Below are positions 44,807-55,811 of a stretch of 64,000 nt of DNA, one piece after another. The notes beneath the pieces were generated by a model. It saw nothing but the letters and a program-made list of their open reading frames with translations, was not told the DNA's origin and made no database searches. Source of the DNA: Hydrogenophaga sp. (GTDB lineage Bacteria > Pseudomonadota > Gammaproteobacteria > Burkholderiales > Burkholderiaceae_C); the NCBI RefSeq assembly GCF_011772445.1, contig NZ_WVZN01000003.1, positions 124,001 through 188,000 of the forward strand, read 5' to 3'. The number at the start of each line of letters is the position of its first letter. Position 1 is the stretch's first letter. Position numbers and translations under genes: made by a program.

Positions 44807-45981
44807 GCCTCGCCCGGCCGCCCGAAGCGGCTCGCACCGCAGCCCGCGAGGGCGAAGGGTCCCCAGTGAGCCCCGGGGTCTCGGACGCCATGCGCCTGGC
44901 GCGCATTCTCTGCATCCTGCTGCTGGTGTACGCGCACGCCCAGCCGTACCAGCCGGGGCTGCCCGAGTCCCTGTTCTCGCCCATGGGCCTGATCCACTAC
45001 CTGCGGCAGCTGCTGGGCCACACCAGCGTGCCCCTGCTGAGTCTGATCTCGGGCTATCTCCTGGCCCGCGCGCTGAGCCAGCGCCCCTACGCGCAAGCCC
45101 TCAGCCACCGGTTCGTCTCGCTGATCGTGCCCCTGGTGCTGTGGAACCTGATCTACCTCGCCAAGGAATACCTGGAGTCGGGCTTCACGGCGGTGCCCGA
45201 AGCCCAGGAATGGCCGAACGCGGTGCTGGCCCTCACCGCCCAGCCGGCCATGGCGCCGCTCTACTTCCTGCGCGACGCCTTCGTCTGCGCCCTGATATCG
45301 CCCGCTTTCGTGTACCTGGCGCGCCGGTGGCCGCGCACCGCCGCGGCGGCCCTGCTGCTCAACGCCTTGCTGGGCCTGGACGGCGTGCTGTTCCTCAATG
45401 GCGCCATTCCCCTCTTCTACTTCGCGGGCTGCCTCTGGTGGGTGCATCAGGCACCGATCCCGACGCAAGCCATGCCGCGCGAACCCGTGCTGGCCGCCGG
45501 CCTGGCCATGGCCCTGCTGGCCGCCGCGCCCTTTCTTCTCCCAGCGGCCTGGGGCGCGTCCGATCCGCTCAGCGTTCCGTACGCCGCGCTGGACATCGCG
45601 CTGCGCGCGGCGGGCTGCGTGGTCTTCTGGGCCCTGGCGTCGAGGCTGCTGCACACCCGCACCGGCGAGGTCCTCCTGCGGTTCGAGCCCATCGCCTTCT
45701 TCATCTTCTGCACCCACGGCATGGCCACCGGCCTCTGGTGGATGGCCATCGAGCGCACGGGCCACGCCGGCGCCGCGCCGGTCTTTCTCGCCCACTTCGC
45801 CCTCTCGCCCCTGCTGGCGCTGCTGGTGTGCGTCCCCGCTGTCTGGGCCCTGCGCCGGCTCGCCCCCCGGGCCTTGTCGGTCCTCATGGGCGGGCGTTCC
45901 CCGAGCCGGCAGCAGATGGCCCGCATGACCCGCCCCCTGGCACCCGCGCCGCTGGCGCGCCCCCCCGGCTTGACCCCATGA
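44803..45981 (+). CDS. Acyltransferase 3 family membrane protein
   Basis: 392 residues with about ten membrane helices. Begins with a hydrophilic ~30-residue tail, then AMRLARILCILLLVYAHAQP, whose His fits the conserved position of acyltransferase-3 proteins, and continues HTSVPLLSLISGYLLARALS. Enzymes of this class add acetyl (or other acyl) groups to periplasmic glycans. Target is presumably this polymer. Translationally coupled to both neighbours. Confidence 0.85.
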   Translation: MSLARPPEAARTAAREGEGSPVSPGVSDAMRLARILCILLLVYAHAQPYQPGLPESLFSPMGLIHYLRQLLGHTSVPLLSLISGYLLARALSQRPYAQALSHRFVSLIVPLVLWNLIYLAKEYLESGFTAVPEAQEWPNAVLALTAQPAMAPLYFLRDAFVCALISPAFVYLARRWPRTAAAALLLNALLGLDGVLFLNGAIPLFYFAGCLWWVHQAPIPTQAMPREPVLAAGLAMALLAAAPFLLPAAWGASDPLSVPYAALDIALRAAGCVVFWALASRLLHTRTGEVLLRFEPIAFFIFCTHGMATGLWWMAIERTGHAGAAPVFLAHFALSPLLALLVCVPAVWALRRLAPRALSVLMGGRSPSRQQMARMTRPLAPAPLARPPGLTP

Positions 45982-47192
45982 ACGTCGGCATCCTCACCTT
46001 CCACTTCAGCGACAACTACGGCGCCGCGCTGCAGGCCTATGCCCTGCGCCGCTGGCTCACCGAGCACGGCCACCGCGCGCACTTCATCGACTACCGGCCC
46101 GCGCACATCGAACACGGCGGCCGGCTCACGCTGCCCACCTCGCCCGAGCGGCTCAAGGCCAACCTGAAGGTCACGTACCTGGCCCTGTCGTCGTTCGTCA
46201 ACCGGCACTTCGGCAACCGCCAGCAGCGCGAGAAGTTCGTGCGCTTTCGCGAGCGCTTCCTGGACGTCGCCAGCGGCGCCGCGCCGGTGGACAACGCCGC
46301 GTCCCTCGCCGCCGCGCGGGACTTCGACCTGATCGTGGCGGGCAGCGACCAGATCTGGAGCCCGTCGCAGCACTTCGGTTTCGACCCGAACTACTTCCTG
46401 GCCTTCGCCGAGTCCTTCCCCGCCCGCAAGATCTCGTACGCCGCCAGCTTCGGCCGCGACCGCGTGTCTTCCTCCGAGGCCGAGCAGTTGCCGCGCCTGC
46501 TGCACCACTTCGACGCGATCTCGGTGCGCGAGGCCTCCGGCGTGACGCTGGTGGAGCAGGCCACCGGGCAGCGGCCGGCCAACGTGCCCGACCCGACCCT
46601 GCTGCACGACGACTACGCCGAACTCACCGGGCGCTCATCCATCGTGCCGGACGAGCCGTACGTGTTCTGCTACGGCCTGCGCTCGCCCGACAACATCCGC
46701 CAGACCGCCGAGCGGGTGTCGCGGCAACTGGGTTGCCGCATCCTGTCGCCGCACAACCCGCACCGGCGCTGGGCGGAGATCGGCACCACCGTGTACCCCG
46801 ATCCCGGCGAGTGGGTCACCCTCGTCAAGAACGCGCGCTTCGTGGTGACCAACTCCTTCCACGGCACCGTGTTCGCGCTGCTGTTCCGCAAGCCCTTCAT
46901 CGTCGCCGGGCTCACCGGCGACAAGGCCGCCGCCAACGCCCGCGCCATCAACCTGCTGCGCACCGTGCGCCTGGAAAGCCGCTTCGCGCCCGCCTTCTCG
47001 GAGGCCAACACCCACGCCTTGATGCAAGGTGCGATCGACTGGGACAGCGTGGACCAGCGCCTGAGCCACTTGCGCCAGGCCGGCAGCGATTTCCTGAGCA
47101 CGCAACTGAGGGCCGTGGTTCCGAGGAGCGCTGCGGGGCCGCTGGCGAAGCGCTCTGCCCCGCAGTGCGAAGCACGGAGGCTCGTCGCATGA
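45978..47192 (+). CDS. Polysaccharide pyruvyl transferase
   Basis: 404 residues. Adds a pyruvate ketal from phosphoenolpyruvate to a sugar, giving the polymer negative charge. Family features: NVGILTFHFSDNYGAALQAY, DLIVAGSDQIWSPSQHFGF, KISYAASFGRDRVSS, ISVREASGVTLVEQ, and VVTNSFHGTVFALLF. Typical cytosolic GT-B-like enzyme. C-terminal 25 residues are basic and look like an extension. Overlaps the next gene by 4 nt. Confidence 0.92.
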   Translation: MNVGILTFHFSDNYGAALQAYALRRWLTEHGHRAHFIDYRPAHIEHGGRLTLPTSPERLKANLKVTYLALSSFVNRHFGNRQQREKFVRFRERFLDVASGAAPVDNAASLAAARDFDLIVAGSDQIWSPSQHFGFDPNYFLAFAESFPARKISYAASFGRDRVSSSEAEQLPRLLHHFDAISVREASGVTLVEQATGQRPANVPDPTLLHDDYAELTGRSSIVPDEPYVFCYGLRSPDNIRQTAERVSRQLGCRILSPHNPHRRWAEIGTTVYPDPGEWVTLVKNARFVVTNSFHGTVFALLFRKPFIVAGLTGDKAAANARAINLLRTVRLESRFAPAFSEANTHALMQGAIDWDSVDQRLSHLRQAGSDFLSTQLRAVVPRSAAGPLAKRSAPQCEARRLVA

Positions 47193-47782
47193 GCGATTCC
47201 CTGAGCGATTTCAGTTCGCTGCGTTACCGCAGCGGCTTCACGCCATCGCAGAAGCTGCGGCGCCTGGCGTGGGAGCTGGTCTGGCTGCTGGCCTTCCGGC
47301 CCACGCCCCGCTGGGCGCTGCACGGCTGGCGGCGCTTCCTGCTGCGCGCCTTCGGGGCCCGCATCGGCGCGGGCTGCCGCATCGCGCCCTCGTGCCGCGT
47401 CTGGGCGCCCTGGAATCTCGTCATGGGCGAGCTGTCGGCGCTCGGCGACGGCGTGGACTGCTACAGCATGGGCCGCATCACCCTCGGCTCCAAGGTCGCC
47501 GTCAGCCAGCGCAGCTTCCTGTGCGCGGGCTCGCACGACATCCGCTCCCTGTCGCGGCCGCTGACCACCGGACCCATCGTGATCGGGGACCACGCCTGGG
47601 TCGCGGCCGAGAGCTTCGTGCACCCGCACGTGGTCATCGGCGAAGGCGCGGTGATCGGCGCGCGCTCCGTGGTCACGCAGGACATGCCGGCCTGGTCCGT
47701 CTGCGTGGGACACCCGTGCCGAAAGATCAAGGACCGCGTGCTGTCCGACCGCGGACACGAGCCGCCAGGAGAAGGCCCATGA
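47189..47782 (+). CDS. Left-handed beta-helix acetyltransferase (WcaF-like)
   Basis: 197 residues: basic N-terminal helix (PSQKLRRLAWELVWLLAF) followed by hexapeptide repeats (ARIGAGCRIAPSCRVWAPWN, TTGPIVIGDHAWVAAESFVH, PHVVIGEGAVIGARSVVTQD) and the CVGHPCRKIKD ending of WcaF/NodL-type O-acetyltransferases. The active-site His is in LCAGSHDIRS. Uses acetyl-CoA. Together with the acyltransferase-3 gene it suggests two acetylation positions. Confidence 0.92.
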   Translation: MSDSLSDFSSLRYRSGFTPSQKLRRLAWELVWLLAFRPTPRWALHGWRRFLLRAFGARIGAGCRIAPSCRVWAPWNLVMGELSALGDGVDCYSMGRITLGSKVAVSQRSFLCAGSHDIRSLSRPLTTGPIVIGDHAWVAAESFVHPHVVIGEGAVIGARSVVTQDMPAWSVCVGHPCRKIKDRVLSDRGHEPPGEGP

Positions 47783-48735
47783 TCGGCAAACTCGCCAAGG
47801 TCGCGGGCATCTTCAGCGAGGCCCTGCGCGACGCCGCGCTGTTCCTGCGCTTCAACTCGTACTCGCCATTCGCGGACAAGTCCAAGCGCGCGTTCTACAA
47901 GATCATCATCGAGGCCCACACGATCGAGAAGGGCCTGTCCCTGCAGCAGCCACGGCTGCTGTTCGGCAAGGACAAGGTGCGCTTCGTGATGAACGCGCTC
48001 TCGCGCTACGACATCGGCCACTCGCCGGTGCCGGCCCACATGTCGCTGGGCGCGCTGGAGGCCTACCTGAACTTCCACGCCCAGGCCGGCGCGTGCGACC
48101 CGCTGCTCGACGAGATCAGCGCCTACCTGAAGCAATGGGAGGCGCGCCTGCCCAAGCCCTGGAAGGGCGGCACGCGCGACTACTCCTTCAATGGCCAGGC
48201 CGCCGGCGACCTGCAGCAGCTGATCGCCAGCCGCTCGAGCGTGCGCACGCTTCGACAGGCGCCGATCGACCCCGATCGCATCCTCGAGGTGATCGCGCTG
48301 GCGCAGCAGGCGCCCTCGCAATGCAACCGCCAGGCCACGCGGGTGCACACCTACCAGGACCCGGCACTGATCCGCAAGCTGCTCGCGCTGCAGGGCGGCT
48401 CGCGCGGCTTCGCCGAGAGTGTGGGCAACCTGTTCGTGGTGAGTTCCGAGATCTGCGCCTGGGGCGGGCCCGGCCAGCGCAACCAGGCCTACGTGGATGG
48501 CGCGCTGTTTGCCATGTGCCTGCTGCTGGCCTGCCGCTCGATGGCTTGGGGCGCCTGTCCGCTGAACCTGGCCATCGACCACAGGACCGAGTCCGCGATC
48601 CGCCGCGTGGGCGGCATTCCCGACGGCGAGCGGCTGATTCTGATGATCGCCTTCGGCGAGCCCAGCGCGCCGGACACCAAGGTGGCCTTCTCGCCCCGGC
48701 GCCCGCCGGCCGAGATCGCCACCCTTCATGCCTGA
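47779..48735 (+). CDS. Nitroreductase family protein in polysaccharide cluster
   Basis: 318 residues. About 140 N-terminal residues (helical; HTIEKGLSLQQPRLLFGKDK is conserved in this polysaccharide-associated subgroup) precede an FMN-binding nitroreductase domain (ASRSSVRTLRQAPIDPDRIL, ALAQQAPSQCNRQATRVH, and GIPDGERLILMIAFGEPS). Genes of this type often accompany pyruvyl transferases in capsule clusters, but the reaction is unknown. Overlaps the acetyltransferase by 4 nt. Confidence 0.87.
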   Translation: MIGKLAKVAGIFSEALRDAALFLRFNSYSPFADKSKRAFYKIIIEAHTIEKGLSLQQPRLLFGKDKVRFVMNALSRYDIGHSPVPAHMSLGALEAYLNFHAQAGACDPLLDEISAYLKQWEARLPKPWKGGTRDYSFNGQAAGDLQQLIASRSSVRTLRQAPIDPDRILEVIALAQQAPSQCNRQATRVHTYQDPALIRKLLALQGGSRGFAESVGNLFVVSSEICAWGGPGQRNQAYVDGALFAMCLLLACRSMAWGACPLNLAIDHRTESAIRRVGGIPDGERLILMIAFGEPSAPDTKVAFSPRRPPAEIATLHA

Positions 48736-48747
48736 GGAGGATTCGCC

Positions 48748-49719
48748 ATGAGCATCACCGCCATCATCCTGACCTACAACGAAGCCCTCCACATCGCGCG
48801 CGCCATCCGCTCCATCCAGCCGTTCGTGGACCAGGTCTGCGTGGTGGACTCCGGCTCCACGGACGGCACCACCGACATCGCGCAGCGCCTGGGCGCCGAG
48901 GTCTGTACGCACGCCTTCGTGAACCAGGCCCGGCAATTCCAGTGGGCCCTGGACACGCTGGACATCCGCGGCGAGTGGGTGCTGCGCCTGGACGCCGACG
49001 AAATCATCGAGCCGGACCTGGCGCAGGAGATCGCCACGAAGCTGCCCGGCCTGCCGGCCGACGTGGTGGGCGTGAACCTCAAGCGCAAACACATCTTCAT
49101 GGACCGCTGGGTGCGCCACGGCGGGCGCTACCCGCTGGTGATGCTGCGCCTGTGGCGCCACGGGCACGGCCGCATGGAGAACCGCTGGATGGACGAGCAC
49201 ATGGTGGTCTGGGGCGGCCGCACGGTCACCTTCGATGGCGGCTTCGCCGACCACAACCTCAACGACCTGGCCTACTTCATCGACAAACACAACCGGTACG
49301 CCACGCGCGAGGCCATCGAGGTGCTCAACCAGCGCCTGGGCCTGTTCGCCCGCGACGAAGCGCTCAATGCGCACAGCGCCTCGTTCCAGGCCTCGTCCAA
49401 GCGCTGGGTGAAGGAGCGCATCTACAACCGCATCCCCTTCACCGTCAGCGCGGCCCTGTACTTCGTCTGGCGCTACGTCTTCCAGCTCGGCTTCCTGGAC
49501 GGACGCAGCGGCCTCGTCTACCACTTCCTGCAGGGCTACTGGTACCGCTTCCTGGTGGGCGCGCAGGTGATGGAGCTGGAGCAGGCGGTGGCGCACCTGA
49601 GCGACAAGGCGGCCATCTGCGCCGAGCTGAGCCGGCTGACGGGGCACAAGCTGGTGCCGCAGAGCGAAGCACCCACCACCCCGGATGTCGACGACCAGCG
49701 GCTGGCGCCCCGGCATTGA
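48748..49719 (+). CDS. Glycosyltransferase family 2 protein (WaaE/KdtX-like)
   Basis: 323 residues, GT-A fold: SITAIILTYNEALHIARAI, VVDSGSTDGTTDIAQRLGAE, the metal motif RLDADEII, and the WaaE-like C-terminal region with DGGFADHNLNDLAYFIDKHN and a membrane-associated hydrophobic stretch ALYFVWRYVFQLGFLDG. A strong GAGGAGG lies just before the ATG. Inverting transferase adding a hexose or heptose-like sugar. Separated by 12 nt from the nitroreductase gene. Confidence 0.93.
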   Translation: MSITAIILTYNEALHIARAIRSIQPFVDQVCVVDSGSTDGTTDIAQRLGAEVCTHAFVNQARQFQWALDTLDIRGEWVLRLDADEIIEPDLAQEIATKLPGLPADVVGVNLKRKHIFMDRWVRHGGRYPLVMLRLWRHGHGRMENRWMDEHMVVWGGRTVTFDGGFADHNLNDLAYFIDKHNRYATREAIEVLNQRLGLFARDEALNAHSASFQASSKRWVKERIYNRIPFTVSAALYFVWRYVFQLGFLDGRSGLVYHFLQGYWYRFLVGAQVMELEQAVAHLSDKAAICAELSRLTGHKLVPQSEAPTTPDVDDQRLAPRH

Positions 49720-49732
49720 ACCAAGGACCCGC

Positions 49733-50602
49733 ATGCGCACCGACACCTTCTCCCCCCTCGCCCCCTGGCTACTGGCGGCCGCCTGGCTGGGCCTGGCGAA
49801 CGCGGCGCACGCCAACGACGCCCTGATCTGCCAGGACGCCTCGACGCCCGAGGGCGCCACGCAGGTGGGCGCCGTGCAGCCGCTGTTTCGCGACTGCCCC
49901 CGGCTCGACGAGGTGGACTTCACCGGCCGGGCCGACGGGCGCAAGTACTACGCGGGGCTGTACTTCACCAAGCTCAAGGACCGTGGCCTCTACGCGCAGG
50001 CCGAGGACGGCATCGTGATGCAGCGCGGCGGCGCACTCGCCACCGTGAAAACGAACTCGCGTCCCGGCCAGTTTCCGCTCCTGAGCGGCAACCGGCCCTT
50101 CTACATCGAGGCGCAGGTGGCGCTTTCGTCCAACGACCGCGACAACTTCCCCGCCGTCTGGCTGCTGCCGATCGAGCACAACCTGCGCATGGAAGACGTG
50201 TACGAGGGCGATCCCAAGAGCTTCGAGCGCTGGTTCGAACTGGACATCGACGAGGGCGGCTTCGGGCCCGGCGGGCACCACACCGCCATCTCGTGGACCG
50301 GCATCCACCCGAACTACCAGAAGATCCAGAACCCGAACCCGACCTCGAAGGTGCCGCTGGACCGGACGCAGCCCAATGTGTTCGGCGTGTCGTACTCGCC
50401 CGACGACCTGACCGTGCGCTGGTGGCTCAACGGCCAGCAGGTGCTGCAGGCCTCCCACCCCTACGTGCCCGAGATCGCGCGTCGACAGAACTTCTACCTC
50501 ATCGTCTCGGCGCAGAGCCACAAGAACATCAGCCAGTACCAGATGAAGCTGATGGGCGTGCGCGCCTTCGTCGGCGAGGCCAGGGCAGGGAGCGCGCGAT
50601 GA
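49733..50602 (+). CDS. Secreted GH16-like glycanase/lectin
   Basis: 289 residues: signal peptide of about 27 residues (PWLLAAAWLGLANAAHA) and a concanavalin-type beta-sandwich. The stretch FELDIDEGGFG (near residue 165) contains E-x-D-x-x-E, the catalytic pattern of GH16 enzymes, preceded by FPAVWLLPIEHN as in that family. It probably trims or cuts the polymer in the periplasm during assembly or release. Start ATG 49733 has AAGGA upstream; an in-frame ATG at 49685 would spoil the signal peptide. Overlaps the next gene by 4 nt. Confidence 0.85.
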   Translation: MRTDTFSPLAPWLLAAAWLGLANAAHANDALICQDASTPEGATQVGAVQPLFRDCPRLDEVDFTGRADGRKYYAGLYFTKLKDRGLYAQAEDGIVMQRGGALATVKTNSRPGQFPLLSGNRPFYIEAQVALSSNDRDNFPAVWLLPIEHNLRMEDVYEGDPKSFERWFELDIDEGGFGPGGHHTAISWTGIHPNYQKIQNPNPTSKVPLDRTQPNVFGVSYSPDDLTVRWWLNGQQVLQASHPYVPEIARRQNFYLIVSAQSHKNISQYQMKLMGVRAFVGEARAGSAR

Positions 50603-51885
50603 AGCTGCTCATCTACGGCATCAATTTCGCGCCCGAGCTCACCGGCATCGGCAAGTACACGGGCGAGATGGCGCGCTGGCTGGCCGAGGCGGGGCACGAG
50701 GTGCGCGTGATCACCGCGCCGCCCTACTACCCGGACTGGAAGGTGGGCGAGGGTTACAGCGCGCGCCACTACCGCCGCGAGCACTGGCATGGCGTGCAGG
50801 TGATCCGCACGCCGCTGTGGGTGCCGCACCGGCCGGGCGGCGCCAAGCGCCTGCTGCACCTGGCCAGCTTCGCGCTGGCCAGCCTGCCGGCGCTGGCCGC
50901 CCAGTGGCGCTGGAAGCCCGACGTGGTGTGGGTGGTGGAGCCGCCCCTGATGTGCGCGCCCGCCGCCGCGGCCTTCGCCGCGCTGCGCGGCGCCGGCCGT
51001 TGGCTGCACATCCAGGACTACGAGGTGGACGCGGCCTTCGACCTGGGCCTGATCAAGGGCCGCACGCTGCGCCGCTGGGTGCAGCGGGCCGAGGGCTGGC
51101 TGATGCGGCGCTTCGACCGCGTGTCCACCATCTCCGGCCGCATGGTGGAGCGCGCCCTGGACAAGGGCGTGGCGCCCGGGCGGGTGCTGCACTGTCCCAA
51201 CTGGGTGGACATCGGCGGCGTCACGCCGCTGGCCGCGCCCAGCGACTACCGGGCCGAACTGGGCCTGCCGCCCGACGCCGTGGTGGCGCTGTACTCCGGC
51301 AACATGGGCAACAAGCAGGGGCTGGAGGTGCTCGCCGACACGGCCCGCCTGCTGCGCGACGAGCCGCGCATCCGCTTCGTCTTCGGCGGCCAGGGCTCGG
51401 GCCGGGCCGATCTGCAGGCGCGCTGCGCGGGCCTGGACACGGTGCGCTTCCTGGACCTGCAGCCGCTGGAGCGCCTGAACCACTGGCTCGGACTGGCCGA
51501 CGTGCACCTGCTGCCCCAGCGGGCCGACGCGGCGGACCTGGTGATGCCCTCCAAGCTCACCGGCATGCTGGCCAGCGGCCGCGCCGTGCTGGCCACCGCC
51601 ATGCCCGGCACCGAACTGTGCCGCGTGGTGGAGCAGGACGCCGCCTGCGGGCTGGTGGTGCCGCCGGAGAACCCCGCCGCCCTGGCCGAGGCGCTGCGCG
51701 CGCTCGCGGCCGACCCCACCCGACGCGCCGAACTCGGCGCGAACGGCCGCCGTTACGCCGAGGCCGAACTGAGCCGGGACGCGATCCTGCGCCGGTTCGA
51801 AGCGCAGATGCTGGCCCTGGCGCAGGCGCGATCGATGAACACCGGTTTCGGCCCGTCCGCGGGTCAGAAAGGAGAAGCCTCATGA
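50599..51885 (+). CDS. Glycosyltransferase, WcaI-like (GT4)
   Basis: 428 residues, GT-B fold. N-terminus MKLLIYGINFAPELTGIGKY with TGEMARWLAEAGHEVRVITA and PPYYPDWKVGEGY is the colanic-acid WcaI pattern; C-terminal half has ALYSGNMGNKQGLEVLADTA, HLLPQRADAADLVMPSKLTG and GMLASGRAVLATAMPGTEL. In colanic acid WcaI adds fucose; with gmd and fcl in the same operon a fucosyl role is attractive but unproven. Confidence 0.9.
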   Translation: MKLLIYGINFAPELTGIGKYTGEMARWLAEAGHEVRVITAPPYYPDWKVGEGYSARHYRREHWHGVQVIRTPLWVPHRPGGAKRLLHLASFALASLPALAAQWRWKPDVVWVVEPPLMCAPAAAAFAALRGAGRWLHIQDYEVDAAFDLGLIKGRTLRRWVQRAEGWLMRRFDRVSTISGRMVERALDKGVAPGRVLHCPNWVDIGGVTPLAAPSDYRAELGLPPDAVVALYSGNMGNKQGLEVLADTARLLRDEPRIRFVFGGQGSGRADLQARCAGLDTVRFLDLQPLERLNHWLGLADVHLLPQRADAADLVMPSKLTGMLASGRAVLATAMPGTELCRVVEQDAACGLVVPPENPAALAEALRALAADPTRRAELGANGRRYAEAELSRDAILRRFEAQMLALAQARSMNTGFGPSAGQKGEAS

Positions 51886-52646
51886 ACACGACCTTCACCC
51901 TGAAGGCCCTGCCTTGCGCCCTGGGCCTGCTGGTCCTGGCGGCCGCGCTGCCGCTGCGCGCCCAGACCGCCGCCCCGGCGAACGCCGTGGCCACACCCAC
52001 CGCCGCCGCACCCGGCGCCACGGCGCCGATCGGTGCCGCGCCGGGCACCGAGGGCGTGGTCACGGTGCCCGGCGCGCCGCCCGCGGCCAACGCGGACTAT
52101 CGCCTCTCGCCCAACGACCTGCTGAGCTTCGACGTGTTCGGCGTGCCCGACATGAAGCGCGACGTGCGCGTGGACGCCTCGGGGCAGGTCTCGCTGCCGC
52201 TCATCGGCGCGGTGCAGGTGGCGGGGCTCACGGCGCAGGCCGCCGAAGACCTCATCGCCGCCCGCTACGAGGAGAAGTACCTGATGGACCCGCAGGTCTC
52301 GATCTTCATCAAGGAGTTCACCACGCAGCGCATCGCCATCGAAGGCGCGGTGACACGCCCGGGCATCTACCCGGTGACGGGCCAGCTCACGCTGCTGCGC
52401 GCCCTGGCCCTGTCGGGCGGCTTCGCGCCCTACGCGGACGTCAAGCAGATCGTGGTCTACCGCCACGGCGAAGGGGGCACGCGCGAGCAGTTCACCTACG
52501 ACCTCGACCAGGTGCGCGCCGGCCAGCAGAAGGACCCCGACATCCGCGCCGACGACGTCATCGTGGTCCAGCGCAACGCACGGCGCACGGCGCTGCGGGA
52601 CTCGCTCTTCAGCGACATCCTGAGCACGCTCAACCCGTTCAACTGA
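51882..52646 (+). CDS. Polysaccharide export protein (Wza-like) without lipobox
   Basis: 254 residues: signal peptide (ALGLLVLAAALPLRAQT), a ~45-residue Ala/Pro linker, then the Poly_export domain (ADYRLSPNDLLSFDVFGVPD, DASGQVSLPLIGAVQVAGLT) and an SLBB domain (QRIAIEGAVTRPGIYPVTGQ). The only Cys is inside the signal hydrophobic stretch (LPCALG), so the usual lipobox Cys of Wza is missing and it should not be lipidated. No C-terminal amphipathic barrel helix of the Wza length is seen. Ribosome site AAGGAGA lies before the ATG at 51882. Confidence 0.9.
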   Translation: MNTTFTLKALPCALGLLVLAAALPLRAQTAAPANAVATPTAAAPGATAPIGAAPGTEGVVTVPGAPPAANADYRLSPNDLLSFDVFGVPDMKRDVRVDASGQVSLPLIGAVQVAGLTAQAAEDLIAARYEEKYLMDPQVSIFIKEFTTQRIAIEGAVTRPGIYPVTGQLTLLRALALSGGFAPYADVKQIVVYRHGEGGTREQFTYDLDQVRAGQQKDPDIRADDVIVVQRNARRTALRDSLFSDILSTLNPFN

Positions 52647-52659
52647 CAAGGGGCACGCC

Positions 52660-55064
<2,405 letters not shown>

Positions 55065-55068
<4 letters not shown>

Positions 55069-55811
55069 GCGTGACCGAACGCGACAAGGGCCTGAGCCCG
55101 CCCGAATGGCGGCGCCTGCTGCTGACGCTGCTGGAGTTCGAGCGGTCCCCCGGGCGCTACCCCGTGGCGCTGCGCGAGCCGCGCCCGCTGTTCGAGCACA
55201 TCCACCGCGTGATGCTGCTGGCCAGCGACCGTCCGGTGGAGGACCTGCCCGCCGCCGCCACGCACGCGCCCGGGCTGCGGCGCGCGGCACGCTTCTTCGT
55301 GCGAACGGTGATGCTGCGCCCGGGCGCCGACCCCTTCACCCTGCTGGGCCTGCCGACGGATTTCGAGCCGCTGCAGTTGCGCGAGCACTACCGCCTGATG
55401 ATCCGCCTGACGCACCCGGACTTCGTGGCGGCTGGCGAGAGCTGGCCCGCCGACGCGGCCATGCGGGTCAACCTGGCCAAGGACCTGCTGGCGTCGCCGG
55501 ACAAGCGGGCCGCGTGCGTCGCCGAGTTGCGGGCACCGGCGCACCTGCGCTGGGCCGCCCGGGCCGGCGCGCCCGCGCGGACGCGGCCCTTGCTGGCCGC
55601 GCCCCTGGTGCCCCGGCCTTCGCTGCCGCACGCGCCGCCGCCCCGGGGCGGATGGTCCGCCCGCGCGCGGCTGGTGTGGCTGGGCATGGGCGCCGCGGTG
55701 CTGGCGGGCGCGTACCTGCTGATGGTTCCACGGGACGACGAGGGGGCGCACGCGGCGCAACCCCAGGCGTCGGCGCCGGACAGCGCCGGGCGCGAGGCCC
55801 GACCGCCATGA
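55065..55811 (+). CDS. Membrane-anchored J-domain-like protein in the exopolysaccharide operon
   Basis: 248 residues from a GTG at 55065. Residues about 88-145 are a degenerate J domain: DPFTLLGLPTDFEPLQLREH then YRLMIRLTHPDF, with the HPD tripeptide at 117-119 intact and a following helix ending ASPDKRAA. A Pro/Arg-rich linker (160-200) leads to one membrane helix at about 203-222 (LVWLGMGAAVLAGAYLLMV) and a short hydrophilic tail. The J part should face the cytosol and could recruit DnaK to the Wzc kinase or polymerase complex. It lies between kinase and phosphatase genes with 4-nt overlaps on both sides. The HPD reading is direct; the DnaK role is inference. Confidence 0.78.
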
